Assembly (NCBI RefSeq): GCF_900168055.1
Contig: NZ_FUYS01000008.1
Span: 141,343 to 205,342, forward strand
Length of the DNA: 64,000 nt
Direction of reading: 5' to 3'
Source of the DNA: Parapedobacter luteus
GTDB taxonomy: Bacteria; Bacteroidota; Bacteroidia; Sphingobacteriales; Sphingobacteriaceae
Under the pieces are notes generated by a model that saw only the letters and a program-made list of their open reading frames with translations, was not told the origin of the DNA and searched no databases. The translations under genes and the position numbers were made by a program. Positions within the stretch are counted from its first letter, which is position 1; every line of letters begins with the position of its first letter. Shown here one piece after another: positions 47,098-55,069 of this stretch.

Positions 47098-47493
47098 ATG
47101 AATGTACTAATTATCGAGGATGAACAATTAGCGGTGTATATGCTATCGCAACAATTGCAGAGGTTGAGGCCTGATGTGCGGATAATCGGTGTCAAAGACA
47201 GCGTGAAATCCTCTGTAAAGTGGCTTGCTGAACATGCAACTGAGCCGGATCTGATTATTATGGATATCGGATTGACCGATGGCGATAGTTTCGAAATCTT
47301 TGACCGGATAGCTGTAGAATGTCCGGTGTTTTTTTTAACGTCCCACGAAGAATATGCCCTTAAGGCGTTTGCACTGAAGAATAGCTTGGGTTACCTGCTT
47401 AAGCCTGTCAAAAAGGAAGATTTGGCATCAGCGCTGGAGAAATTTGATCACATGAAAACCTTTTTTAACTATCGGCAGCGGATAACGGTTTAG
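47098..47493 (+). CDS. Orphan response-regulator receiver, LytTR regulator lacking its DNA-binding domain
   Basis: A 131-residue CheY-like domain: acidic pair Glu7-Asp8, phospho-acceptor Asp56 in LIIMDIGLTDG, Thr in FFLTSHEE and Lys in LLKPVKKE. The last segment, SALEKFDHMKTFFNYRQRI, is the linker that in LytTR-type regulators leads into the DNA-binding domain, but here a stop follows at once. No histidine kinase is adjacent. Either the LytTR part was deleted or this is a phosphate-relay or sink protein. Confidence 0.85.
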   Translation: MNVLIIEDEQLAVYMLSQQLQRLRPDVRIIGVKDSVKSSVKWLAEHATEPDLIIMDIGLTDGDSFEIFDRIAVECPVFFLTSHEEYALKAFALKNSLGYLLKPVKKEDLASALEKFDHMKTFFNYRQRITV

Positions 47494-47504
47494 CCACGTT
47501 CATT

Positions 47505-47549
47505 ATCCCCCTTATGCCCGGTTAGCTGACTGCCGGGCATAAGGGGGAT
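47505..47549. terminator. 17-bp perfect hairpin between convergent genes
   Basis: ATCCCCCTTATGCCCGG (47505-47521) and CCGGGCATAAGGGGGAT (47533-47549) are perfect inverted copies with an 11-nt loop. It lies between the receiver gene and the minus-strand DUF5606 gene and has no T-tract; a two-way transcription barrier is likely. Confidence 0.7.
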
Positions 47550-47562
47550 GCGGCAAAGCGCG

Positions 47563-47985
47563 TCAAATGCCGTCAGCGGCGGCATCATCGTCTACTGGCT
47601 GAGCTTTCTCATTAAATAAAGGGAGTTCCTTGATAATATGGTACCAGTTGATGATTTTCTTGATGTCCGAAGCATATACGCGTTCTTCATCATGGGCAGG
47701 AGCCACTTCCCTGAAGAATTGGCGCAAAGTCTTTCCATCCGATTTTGCATGGGGCACTTCACCGTGTGTTTTCATTCTTTCGAGAATGTCTGTCAGCTTC
47801 AATTCGTCTTCGCTGCCAAACACGGTGATATCTTCAAGCGTGGCCAATTTGGTCGTCGCCGGGTTGACCACCGATTTTATCTTTTGGTCGTCAAGGCTTT
47901 CCAACACAAAGCCACCTTTATTTTGGCCAATCAATTTAAACAATCCGGGTTTACCCGTGACGGCAACAAGTGCTTTTAGATTCAT
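47563..47985 (-). CDS. DUF5606 family protein
   Basis: A 140-residue cytosolic protein starting MNLKALVAVTGKPGLFKLIG, with YASDIKKIINWYHIIKE near the end and an acidic tail. This is the Bacteroidota family DUF5606; its N-terminal half looks like a small beta-barrel of unknown function. It lies 8 nt after the cyclophilin gene on the same strand, so the two form an operon. Confidence 0.88.
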   Translation of the reverse strand: MNLKALVAVTGKPGLFKLIGQNKGGFVLESLDDQKIKSVVNPATTKLATLEDITVFGSEDELKLTDILERMKTHGEVPHAKSDGKTLRQFFREVAPAHDEERVYASDIKKIINWYHIIKELPLFNEKAQPVDDDAAADGI

Positions 47986-47993
47986 CCTGTAAG

Positions 47994-48431
47994 TTATTTT
48001 TCGATAATATCGATTCCCAAAATTTTGTCGCCTTGCCGGATGTCATCTATTACATCCACATTTTCAACCACTTTGCCGAAGCATGTATGATGCCCGTCGA
48101 GGTGAGCTGTGTTGGTGCGGCTGTGGCAAATAAAAAATTGGGAACCACCCGTATCGCGGCCCCGGTGGGCCATGGATAACACCCCCCTGTCGTGATATTG
48201 GTTGCCGCCGTTGAGTTCGCATTTGATCGAATATCCCGGCCCGCCTGCGCCGGTACCGGTCGGATCGCCCCCTTGGATGACAAAGTCGGGTATAACACGG
48301 TGGAAGGTCACCCCGTCATAATAGCCGGACTCCGCCAATTTTAAAAAGTTGGCTACCGTGCCTGGCGCATCGGCATCGTAAAACTGCACCGTGAGATCGC
48401 CTTTTTCTGTCTTAATAATAGCTTTGCTCAT
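47994..48431 (-). CDS. Cyclophilin-type peptidyl-prolyl cis-trans isomerase
   Basis: A 145-residue single-domain cyclophilin without signal peptide, so cytosolic. Motifs: GVTFHRVIPDFVIQGGDPTG (active-site Arg and Phe), GVLSMAHRGRDTGGSQFFI and HLDGHHTCFGKV. It speeds proline isomerisation in folding proteins. Normal length for the short bacterial type. It is the first gene of a two-gene operon with DUF5606. Confidence 0.95.
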   Translation of the reverse strand: MSKAIIKTEKGDLTVQFYDADAPGTVANFLKLAESGYYDGVTFHRVIPDFVIQGGDPTGTGAGGPGYSIKCELNGGNQYHDRGVLSMAHRGRDTGGSQFFICHSRTNTAHLDGHHTCFGKVVENVDVIDDIRQGDKILGIDIIEK

Positions 48432-48454
48432 TTCTGTCGTTAAAAATTGGACGA

Positions 48455-48462
48455 CAAAGATA
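48455..48462 (-). promoter_or_regulatory. -7 promoter box of the cyclophilin operon
   Basis: On the minus strand TATCTTTG lies 23 nt before the cyclophilin ATG. No TTG is found at the right spacing. Confidence 0.5.
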
Positions 48463-48469
48463 GCGTTTT

Positions 48470-48490
48470 CAGTCGGGAGTCGGAAGGCTG
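48470..48490. repeat. Short intergenic repeat of the GTCGGGAG type
   Basis: CAGTCGGGAGTCGGAAGGCTG repeats a GTCGG(G)AG unit and resembles 35475-35495. It lies in the gap between divergent genes. Confidence 0.35.
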
Positions 48491-48522
48491 AAAATATTTA
48501 GCTAAAAAAAATAGTAAATTTG

Positions 48523-48553
48523 TTGGTGTTCAAAACGGGTTTTTATATCTTTG
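48523..48553 (+). promoter_or_regulatory. Promoter of radC
   Basis: TTG (48523-48525), a 20-nt spacer and TATCTTTG (48546-48553) fit the Bacteroidota consensus, 34 nt before the ATG. Confidence 0.7.
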
Positions 48554-48587
48554 ATCGCTGTTAAAATCACCTTAACGTTTCACAACT

Positions 48588-49283
48588 ATGGACAAGTTAT
48601 CAAGGGTTACAATTAAAAGGTGGGCCGAAGCGGACAGGCCGCGTGAAAAGCTATTGGAACAGGGGCGCCGAGCGCTTACGGATGCGGAGCTGTTGGCCAT
48701 CCTTATCGGTAGTGGTTCGCGGACAGAATCAGCCGTGGATCTGTGCAGGCGTATCCTGCATGAGCGGGGCAATGATCTGAATAACCTCTCCAGGCTTTCG
48801 GTATCCGAATTATGCCGTTACAAAGGAATAGGCGAGGCAAAAGCCATCAGCATTGTCGCTGCCCTTGAACTGGGCAGAAGGCGCAAGGGGCGTAAGGAAG
48901 AAGAACGTCCGATGCTCAATAACAGTAGACGGGTGTACGAATACCTGGAGCATGTGTATAAAGACCTTCCCTACGAAGAGTTCTGGGTGTTGTTTTTAGG
49001 GGGCGGTTGCAAACTGATCGCCAAACAGCTTATCGGCAAGGGAGGTAATGATTTTACCCCGGTAGACATCAAGCAGGTGTTGCGCCTGGCGTTGGAATAT
49101 CGGGCCACCAGCCTTGTCCTTACGCATAATCACCCCTCAGGTTCCTTGAAACCCAGTACGATGGATACGCAATTGACCAACAAACTAACAGAAGCAGCCA
49201 AATACTTTGATTATTCCATAAACGATCATGTGATTTTCACCAATTCGGGGTACTACAGTTTCCGGGATAATGGGCTGCTTTAG
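48588..49283 (+). CDS. radC: RadC/JAB-domain protein
   Basis: A 231-residue protein with an N-terminal helix-hairpin-helix part (about 15-85; GRRALTDAELLAILIGSGSR) and a C-terminal JAB/MPN metalloprotease-like domain with all zinc ligands of the JAMM motif (His180, His182, Asp193 in HNHPSGSLKPSTMD). The name comes from an old DNA-repair link that is now doubted; the activity is not established. Full length, with its own promoter. Confidence 0.95.
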   Translation: MDKLSRVTIKRWAEADRPREKLLEQGRRALTDAELLAILIGSGSRTESAVDLCRRILHERGNDLNNLSRLSVSELCRYKGIGEAKAISIVAALELGRRRKGRKEEERPMLNNSRRVYEYLEHVYKDLPYEEFWVLFLGGGCKLIAKQLIGKGGNDFTPVDIKQVLRLALEYRATSLVLTHNHPSGSLKPSTMDTQLTNKLTEAAKYFDYSINDHVIFTNSGYYSFRDNGLL

Positions 49284-49351
49284 GCTACAGCTGGTGATGG
49301 CCGGCCGTTAGCCGGGACTGTGGGCGGCGACGGCCGTGTTCGGTAACCGTG

Positions 49352-49382
49352 TTTGAGAAACAAGAAAAAAAATCTAAGTTTG
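49352..49382 (+). promoter_or_regulatory. Promoter of pheT
   Basis: TTTG (49352-49355), a 19-nt spacer and TAAGTTTG (49375-49382) match the consensus fully; the ATG is 19 nt downstream. Confidence 0.75.
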
Positions 49383-49400
49383 CACAAATTCCAAACTTAG
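49374..49400. promoter_or_regulatory. Inverted repeat containing the pheT -7 box
   Basis: CTAAGTTTG (49374-49382) and CAAACTTAG (49392-49400) are perfect 9-bp inverted copies with a 9-nt spacer, ending one base before the pheT ATG. The left arm is the -7 box, so the right arm is a mirrored -7 box for the other strand. Confidence 0.55.
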
Positions 49401-49401
49401 G

Positions 49402-51801
49402 ATGAAAATATCATACAACTGGCTCAAAGATTTCATACAGACAGATAAAACGCCGGCCGAACTTTCCGCCATCCTTACCGATATTGGCCTTGAGGTGGAA
49501 GCATTGGAAGTGGTACAGCCCATACCGGGCGGACTTGAAGGGCTTGTCATCGGGGAAGTCAAAACCTGCGAACAGCACCCGAATGCTGATCGGTTGAGGG
49601 TGACGACCGTAGATATTAAAGGGGAGGTGCCCCTGCACATCGTATGCGGTGCGCCAAACGTGGCGGTGGGTCAGCGGGTTGTCGTGGCCACGGTCGGTAC
49701 AACCGTTTATCCCACGGCTGGCGAACCGTTTAAAATCAATAAATCCAAAATCCGGGGTGAAATTTCCGAAGGGATGATCTGCGCGGAAGACGAAATCGGC
49801 CTGGGATCGTCTCATGAAGGCATCATGGTGCTTCCAAACGATGCCCCGATAGGGGTGCCCGCCAGCGTATATTTTGCGGTGCAGGACGACTACGTCTTTG
49901 AAATCGGCCTTACCCCAAACCGGGCTGACGCTGCATCGCACCTGGGGGTTGCCCGCGATATCGCTGCCTTTTTACGCGAAGGATATCACCTTCCGGATGT
50001 GTCGGCATTTGCCGAAGACCACAGTGCCGAGGCGCTGCCGGTCGTCGTGGAAGATAGCAGTGTTTGCCCGCGCTACAGCACTGTCAGCATCAGCGGGGTA
50101 CAAGTAGGCGAATCGCCGCAATGGCTCAAGGATCGTCTGCAAGCCATCGGCGTGCGCCCGATTAATAACGTCGTCGATGCAACCAATTATGTGTTGCATG
50201 AGCTGGGGCAGCCGCTGCATGCGTTCGATGCCGGTAAGCTGTCGGGAAACAAAGTGATTGTACGCCGTGCGAAAGCCGGCGAATCGTTCGTCACCCTCGA
50301 TGGGATAACGCGTACGTTGCATGCCGAAGACCTGATGATATGTGATGCCGATAAGCCGTTGTGTATTGCAGGCGTGTTCGGCGGTATCCACTCAGGCGTG
50401 ACTGAAAGCACGACGCAGGTTTTTTTGGAAAGCGCCTATTTCGATGCAGTGTCTGTACGGAAGACATCCAAAAGGCATGGGCTCAAAACCGATGCTTCCT
50501 TCCGGTTTGAACGCGGAACGGATCCCGATATTACCGTTTTTGCGCTAAAAAGGGCGGCGCTACTTATTACGGAAATAGCGGGAGGGCGGATTTCCACGCC
50601 GATATCGGATATATACCCAACGCCCATACCGCCGTTTGCCGTTGACGTGAGGTACGCCCAAGTACAGCGACTTATTGGAAAAGCCATTCCGGAAACAACG
50701 ATTAAGGCCATTATTGAGGCCTTGGGGATAACCGTGCGGAATGAGGCCGCCGGGGTGCTGACGGTAGAGGTACCGCCTTACAAAGTGGATGTGACCCGCG
50801 AGGTCGATATCATTGAAGAGGTGCTCCGTATCTACGGATACAACAATATCGAGATTAAGCGGCAAATCAAGGCTTCGCTCAATACCTCACTTAAACCGGA
50901 TAAAGAGGTCGTGCAGAACCAGATCGCTGATTTGCTTATTGGCAATGGGTACCGTGAGATACTGGCCAACTCGTTGACAAAGATGGATTACGTGGATGAT
51001 CCGGCTACGGCCGTCCGCCTGTTGAACCCGTTGAGTACCGACTTGGATTGCATGAGACAGAACCTGCTGTTTTCGGCATTGGAAGCCATCGCTTATAATG
51101 AAAAACGCAAACTCAGCGATTTAAAGCTTTTTGAGTTTGGTCATTCGTATCATACCGCCGGCGATGGTTACGCGGAGACACCGCGCTTGGCATTGGCCAT
51201 CACCGGTAAACTGTTGCCCGAACAATGGAACCAGGTGGCCAAACCGGTGTCCTTTTATCACATAAAAGCAAGCGTCGACGGTATTTTAAAACGGCTAAAT
51301 ATCAGTGGCCTGCAAGTCGTTGATGCGCCCGGTGCCCATTACCAGTATGGACTGGCCTACGAAAGGGGGGGCAAGGTTATTGTTTCATTCGGCGCCGTAA
51401 GCCAAACTGATTTGCGAAAAGCCGACGTTGGGGGCGAAGTGTTTTATGCCGAGTTTGATTGGGGACAGGTACTTAAAGCCATCCGGAAAAACAAAATTAC
51501 CTACCGGGAGGTGTCCAAATTCCCTGCAGTGCGGCGGGATCTTTCGCTATTGGTAGATGAAGATGTCACCTTTGGCGTCCTGAAGAATATTGCCGAGAAA
51601 ACCGAGCGCAAATTGCTGAAGAGCATGAACGTGTTTGACGTATACAAAGGCGATAAATTGCCGGCAGGGAAAAAATCGTATGCGCTTCATTTTATCTTGC
51701 AGGATGAAGAAAAAACGCTTAATGACAAACAAATTGATGCAATAGTTAAAAAATTAATTTATAACTTTGAGAAAGAAACTGGAGCAGAAGTCAGAAAGTA
51801 A
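49402..51801 (+). CDS. pheT: Phenylalanyl-tRNA synthetase beta subunit
   Basis: A 799-residue protein with the expected domain order: core start MKISYNWLKDFI, EMAP-like tRNA-binding domain (about 42-150; HPNADRLRVTTVDI), B3/4 editing domain (about 210-390; DATNYVLHELGQPLHAFD), B5 domain (about 405-475), catalytic-like core and C-terminal FDX-ACB domain (about 705-798; SKFPAVRRDLSLLVDED). It forms the alpha2-beta2 enzyme with PheS; pheS is not adjacent. No leader peptide or T-box is seen, but an inverted repeat overlaps the promoter. Confidence 0.97.
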   Translation: MKISYNWLKDFIQTDKTPAELSAILTDIGLEVEALEVVQPIPGGLEGLVIGEVKTCEQHPNADRLRVTTVDIKGEVPLHIVCGAPNVAVGQRVVVATVGTTVYPTAGEPFKINKSKIRGEISEGMICAEDEIGLGSSHEGIMVLPNDAPIGVPASVYFAVQDDYVFEIGLTPNRADAASHLGVARDIAAFLREGYHLPDVSAFAEDHSAEALPVVVEDSSVCPRYSTVSISGVQVGESPQWLKDRLQAIGVRPINNVVDATNYVLHELGQPLHAFDAGKLSGNKVIVRRAKAGESFVTLDGITRTLHAEDLMICDADKPLCIAGVFGGIHSGVTESTTQVFLESAYFDAVSVRKTSKRHGLKTDASFRFERGTDPDITVFALKRAALLITEIAGGRISTPISDIYPTPIPPFAVDVRYAQVQRLIGKAIPETTIKAIIEALGITVRNEAAGVLTVEVPPYKVDVTREVDIIEEVLRIYGYNNIEIKRQIKASLNTSLKPDKEVVQNQIADLLIGNGYREILANSLTKMDYVDDPATAVRLLNPLSTDLDCMRQNLLFSALEAIAYNEKRKLSDLKLFEFGHSYHTAGDGYAETPRLALAITGKLLPEQWNQVAKPVSFYHIKASVDGILKRLNISGLQVVDAPGAHYQYGLAYERGGKVIVSFGAVSQTDLRKADVGGEVFYAEFDWGQVLKAIRKNKITYREVSKFPAVRRDLSLLVDEDVTFGVLKNIAEKTERKLLKSMNVFDVYKGDKLPAGKKSYALHFILQDEEKTLNDKQIDAIVKKLIYNFEKETGAEVRK

Positions 51802-51805
51802 CAGA

Positions 51806-51840
51806 CCGTAATTCGTAAGTCCGTAATTCGTAAGTTGTAG
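51806..51840. repeat. Tandem intergenic repeat (CGTAATTCGTAAGT)
   Basis: CCGTAATTCGTAAGT occurs twice in direct tandem, followed by a partial GTTGTAG, immediately after the pheT stop. It is a third short intergenic repeat family in this window. Confidence 0.5.
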
Positions 51841-51871
51841 TTTTTAAACATCCGTAGTAAGAGTTAACTAT

Positions 51872-52180
51872 ATGTCATCAGTAGCGGCACAGCTGGAGAA
51901 TGTCGTCGAGAAGACGCGTAAATTATTGGATTTATGCGTATCTTTGCAAGCAGAGAATGACATGCTGAAGCTGGAGTTGCAGGCATTGAAGGTTGCGTTG
52001 GATACCAGCGGTAATAAAAACAAACAACTGGAAGAGCAGCTAAAGGCACTGGCAGTGGCCCGATCGTTGGAAGAAGTGGAGGTGGATAAAGCGGGAATAA
52101 ATGAAAAAATACTTGACACAAAACAAAAAATTAACGATTTTGTGCGGGAAATAGATAAGTGTATCGAATTACTCAGGTGA
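51872..52180 (+). CDS. Small coiled-coil protein preceding zapA
   Basis: A 102-residue protein that is almost entirely heptad-repeat coiled coil: QLENVVEKTRKLLDLCVSLQ to ALDTSGNKNKQLEEQLKAL, and a second helix after about residue 75. It has no membrane segment. It recurs upstream of zapA in Bacteroidota and lies 37 nt before zapA on the same strand, so a divisome role similar to ZapB is plausible but unproven. Start ATG 51872. Confidence 0.8.
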   Translation: MSSVAAQLENVVEKTRKLLDLCVSLQAENDMLKLELQALKVALDTSGNKNKQLEEQLKALAVARSLEEVEVDKAGINEKILDTKQKINDFVREIDKCIELLR

Positions 52181-52217
52181 TTGGTTGGTAAGTGGCGTAT
52201 AGTGAATTAGCTCAAGC

Positions 52218-52508
52218 ATGGGAGAAATTTCCATAAAAATAAACATTGCGGATCGGATTTACCCCTTGCGGGTGGATATGGAAGAAGAAGAGGTTATCCG
52301 GCGGGCAGCAAAACTGATTAACGACAGGATTAAAGAATTTCAGGAGAATTATGCTGTAAGAGACAAACAGGACCTATTATCGATGTGCGTGCTTCATTAT
52401 GCGACAGGTATGCTTAAAGCCGAAGGGAAATCAAACGCAAGTGAAGTAGGGATCGTAAGGGCTGTTGATGAGCTGGATAGCATGCTGACGACGTTCTTTA
52501 ACCGATAA
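52218..52508 (+). CDS. zapA: Cell division protein ZapA
   Basis: A 96-residue protein of the ZapA family: an N-terminal beta-alpha domain (IKINIADRIYPLRVDMEEEE, VIRRAAKLINDRIKEF) and a C-terminal coiled coil. It cross-links FtsZ filaments at mid-cell. It is cotranscribed with the coiled-coil gene upstream and followed by the 6S RNA locus. Confidence 0.92.
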   Translation: MGEISIKINIADRIYPLRVDMEEEEVIRRAAKLINDRIKEFQENYAVRDKQDLLSMCVLHYATGMLKAEGKSNASEVGIVRAVDELDSMLTTFFNR

Positions 52509-52550
52509 CGTTCTTATACTGATTCAGAGCTTAAAAAAACAACGAATTTA

Positions 52551-52722
52551 CCGCAGTTAAATTCGGGTTTCACTATTTTAAACTTAACGCTTCAATATCA
52601 CAAAGCGTAAACAAGATGTAGACCATTTTGCAGATGCCATCTGGTCATGATCAATACGCTAAAACCTGTGTAAAGAAGTTTATAATACATGAGACCTGAT
52701 TAATTTAATTGCGGTTTTTTTT
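52551..52722 (+). ncRNA. ssrS: 6S RNA (6S-Flavo-like)
   Basis: A rod-shaped RNA can be folded by eye. The outer stem is CCGCA/TGCGG (52551-55/52710-14), TTAAATT/AATTTAA (52557-63/52702-08) and GGTTTCA/TGAGACC (52566-72/52690-96). Next TAAACTT/AAGTTTA (52579-85/52676-82), a large central bubble, CACA/TGTG, AGCGTA/TACGCT, and a terminal hairpin with CAGA/TCTG. Eight T follow (52715-52722). This long stem with a central bubble is the 6S design, which mimics an open promoter and binds RNA polymerase. The location between zapA and rny also fits. The exact 5' end is uncertain. Confidence 0.8.
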
Positions 52723-52932
52723 ATGCATATCCGCTCAGGCGCGATGGATGGTCAGCGGTGCGGTCGGTGACCGGAAGGGGTGGCCAACAGGATAAATTGG
52801 GATAATGAGTACTTAAAAATGAAGCCGATATATAACGAATATTGACACGTAGGACCATCATGATTTACATGGAGCGCCCATCGGCCAATAAAAGAATAAT
52901 AATTAGATGAAATCAATAAAAACGAATAGCTA
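52723..52932 (+). other. Intergenic region between 6S RNA and rny
   Basis: A 210-nt region without a gene; the minus-strand frame across it is an antisense shadow of rny. It should hold the rny promoter, but no clear consensus box was found. A/T-rich just before the ATG. Confidence 0.4.
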
Positions 52933-54483
52933 ATGGATAGTATATACATCATTGTAGGTTTTGTTGCGGGAGTAGTGGTAGGGCGGTTTGCCCTGCGTTT
53001 CTTGTTTAAAAAGCAGGAGGTAGCGGCACAGAGCAAAGCAAAGAAAATCTTAAAGGAAGCTGAGCAGGCAGGTGAGCACCTCAAAAAACAACGGCTACTG
53101 GAAGCCAAAGAGAAGTTTCTGCAACTTAAAGCAGAACATGAGAAAGAAACCAACCAGCGGAACAACACACTTAACCAACGTGAAAACAACATCAGACAAA
53201 AAGAACAGTCGCTGAACCAAAAGCTGGAAAACCTGAACCGGGAAAAACAGGAGCTGGAAAATACACGTAAAAACCTGGAACGGCTTACCGAACTCAACGA
53301 GAAAAAGCAGGAAGAGGTAGAGCAGCTGAAAGCGCAACATATCAAGCATCTGGAGACCATTGCCGGGCTTTCCGCTGAGGAGGCGAAAAACCAATTGGTT
53401 GAAAACCTGAAAGAAGAGGCCCGTTCGAAGGCGGTCATCCAGATCAAAGATATCGTGGATGAAGCTAAGTTGACAGCCACCAAAGAAGCGAAAAAGGTGG
53501 TCATCCAAACGATACAGCGTACAGCCACGGAGAGTGCCATTGAAAATACGGTATCCATCTTCAACATCGAAAACGACGAAATCAAGGGACGCATCATCGG
53601 CCGTGAAGGCCGGAATATTCGCGCGTTGGAAGCGGCTACGGGCGTGGAAATCATCGTGGATGATACGCCCGAGGCTATTATCCTGTCGGGCTTCGACCCG
53701 GTGCGCAGGGAAATCGCCCGCTTGGCGCTCCACCGGCTTGTGACGGATGGTCGCATACACCCCGCACGCATCGAGGAGGTTGTTGCGAAAACCAAGAACC
53801 AGATTGAAGACGAGATTGTCGAAATCGGCGAGCGCACGGTGATTGACCTGGGTATACATGGGCTCCATCCGGAGTTGATTCGTATGGTGGGGCGTATGCG
53901 TTACCGCTCTTCGTACGGGCAAAACCTTTTACAGCACTCACGTGAGGTCGCTAATTTCAGCGCGACCATGGCTGCTGAATTGGGGCTCAACGTCAAACAC
54001 GCCAAACGTGCCGGGTTGTTGCACGACATTGGTAAAGTGCCGGATGACAATCCCGAATTGCCTCACGCTATATTGGGGATGCAGCTGGCCGAGAAATACA
54101 AAGAGCACCCCGACGTATGCAATGCCATCGGTGCTCACCACGACGAGATAGAAATGACATCGCTGATCTCGCCAATTGTGCAAGCCTGCGACGCCATCTC
54201 CGGCGCACGGCCGGGCGCACGCCGGGAAGTGGTGGAAAACTACATCAAAAGGCTTAAAGAGCTGGAAGAACTGGCGCTTTCTTACCCGGGTGTGGAAAAG
54301 ACCTTTGCGATCCAGGCAGGGCGTGAGTTGCGTGTAGTGGTGCAAAGCGAGCGCGTATCGGATGCGCAGGCTGAGCTGCTGGCGGCCGATATTTCTACCC
54401 GTATTCAGACGGAGATGACCTATCCGGGGCAAATTAAGGTAACCGTAATCCGCGAAACACGGTCGGTGTCGTATGCGAAATAG
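52933..54483 (+). CDS. rny: Ribonuclease Y
   Basis: A 516-residue membrane-anchored endoribonuclease. It has an N-terminal transmembrane helix (about 3-22; [14 protein letters not shown]), a long charged coiled coil (about 30-190), a KH RNA-binding domain (about 205-270; [19 protein letters not shown]) and an HD domain with catalytic HD ([11 protein letters not shown]). It starts mRNA decay at the membrane. Normal length. Its end overlaps the DUF962 gene by 11 bp. Confidence 0.97.
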   Translation: MDSIYIIVGFVAGVVVGRFALRFLFKKQEVAAQSKAKKILKEAEQAGEHLKKQRLLEAKEKFLQLKAEHEKETNQRNNTLNQRENNIRQKEQSLNQKLENLNREKQELENTRKNLERLTELNEKKQEEVEQLKAQHIKHLETIAGLSAEEAKNQLVENLKEEARSKAVIQIKDIVDEAKLTATKEAKKVVIQTIQRTATESAIENTVSIFNIENDEIKGRIIGREGRNIRALEAATGVEIIVDDTPEAIILSGFDPVRREIARLALHRLVTDGRIHPARIEEVVAKTKNQIEDEIVEIGERTVIDLGIHGLHPELIRMVGRMRYRSSYGQNLLQHSREVANFSATMAAELGLNVKHAKRAGLLHDIGKVPDDNPELPHAILGMQLAEKYKEHPDVCNAIGAHHDEIEMTSLISPIVQACDAISGARPGARREVVENYIKRLKELEELALSYPGVEKTFAIQAGRELRVVVQSERVSDAQAELLAADISTRIQTEMTYPGQIKVTVIRETRSVSYAK

Positions 54484-55057
54484 TTCGAAGTCGCGCGTCA
54501 AAAGCCGCGGGTCAGCAGCTGGAACCCCGAGACATGGGGGCAAGGGTTCGAAACCGGAGCAGCCCAGGCGGCAGGTGGATACATATTTCGAGGTGTTGGA
54601 CAAAGCCTACCAACACCCTACCAACCGGATCATCCAATGGGTGGCTATTCCCCTGTTTTCGTTCGCCGTACTGGGCATGGTGTGGATGGTACCTTTTCCC
54701 GAAATCGCATTTTTAAAGAAGCATGGCTACGACATGTTCCTCAATTGGGGATCCTTCTTCATTGCAGCGATGATTTACTACTACCTGCGCTTAGCCCCGA
54801 CGCTGTCTTATGCAGCGTTGCTTACCGTCGGTGTATTCAGCTTTTTTATTGTGCAGCTTGAATACGTTGAGCAGGCTGGAGGTCCCGCCGTTTGGTTGGT
54901 CTGTGCCGTTTTACTGCTGATTGCATTAGCCGCTTTATCCGTTGGCAAAAGTATGGAACGGACGCAGGCGCCGTTCCATACGTTCTGGCGGTTACTCGTA
55001 CTTGGCCCCATATGGCTCTGGCATTTTGTATTCAGGAAGTTAAACATTCCCTATTAG
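54473..55057 (+). CDS. DUF962 / Mpo1-like membrane protein
   Basis: A 194-residue protein with a basic, disordered N-terminus (about 1-32) and the DUF962 signature [20 protein letters not shown] followed by [18 protein letters not shown]. Four hydrophobic helices follow (about 55-73, 90-107, 112-130, 140-158). The yeast member Mpo1 is a dioxygenase that shortens 2-hydroxy fatty acids; the His and membrane topology here are compatible, but the activity is inferred. It overlaps rny by 11 bp, so it is translationally coupled. Confidence 0.82.
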   Translation: MRNSSKSRVKSRGSAAGTPRHGGKGSKPEQPRRQVDTYFEVLDKAYQHPTNRIIQWVAIPLFSFAVLGMVWMVPFPEIAFLKKHGYDMFLNWGSFFIAAMIYYYLRLAPTLSYAALLTVGVFSFFIVQLEYVEQAGGPAVWLVCAVLLLIALAALSVGKSMERTQAPFHTFWRLLVLGPIWLWHFVFRKLNIPY

Positions 55058-55069
55058 CGGCAGGCGGAT

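Noticed and set aside
52752..53837. A 361-codon minus-strand open frame across the start of rny
   Set aside because: It is antisense to the well-supported rny gene, and its Ser/Phe/Arg-rich composition is a shadow of the coiled-coil codons on the other strand.
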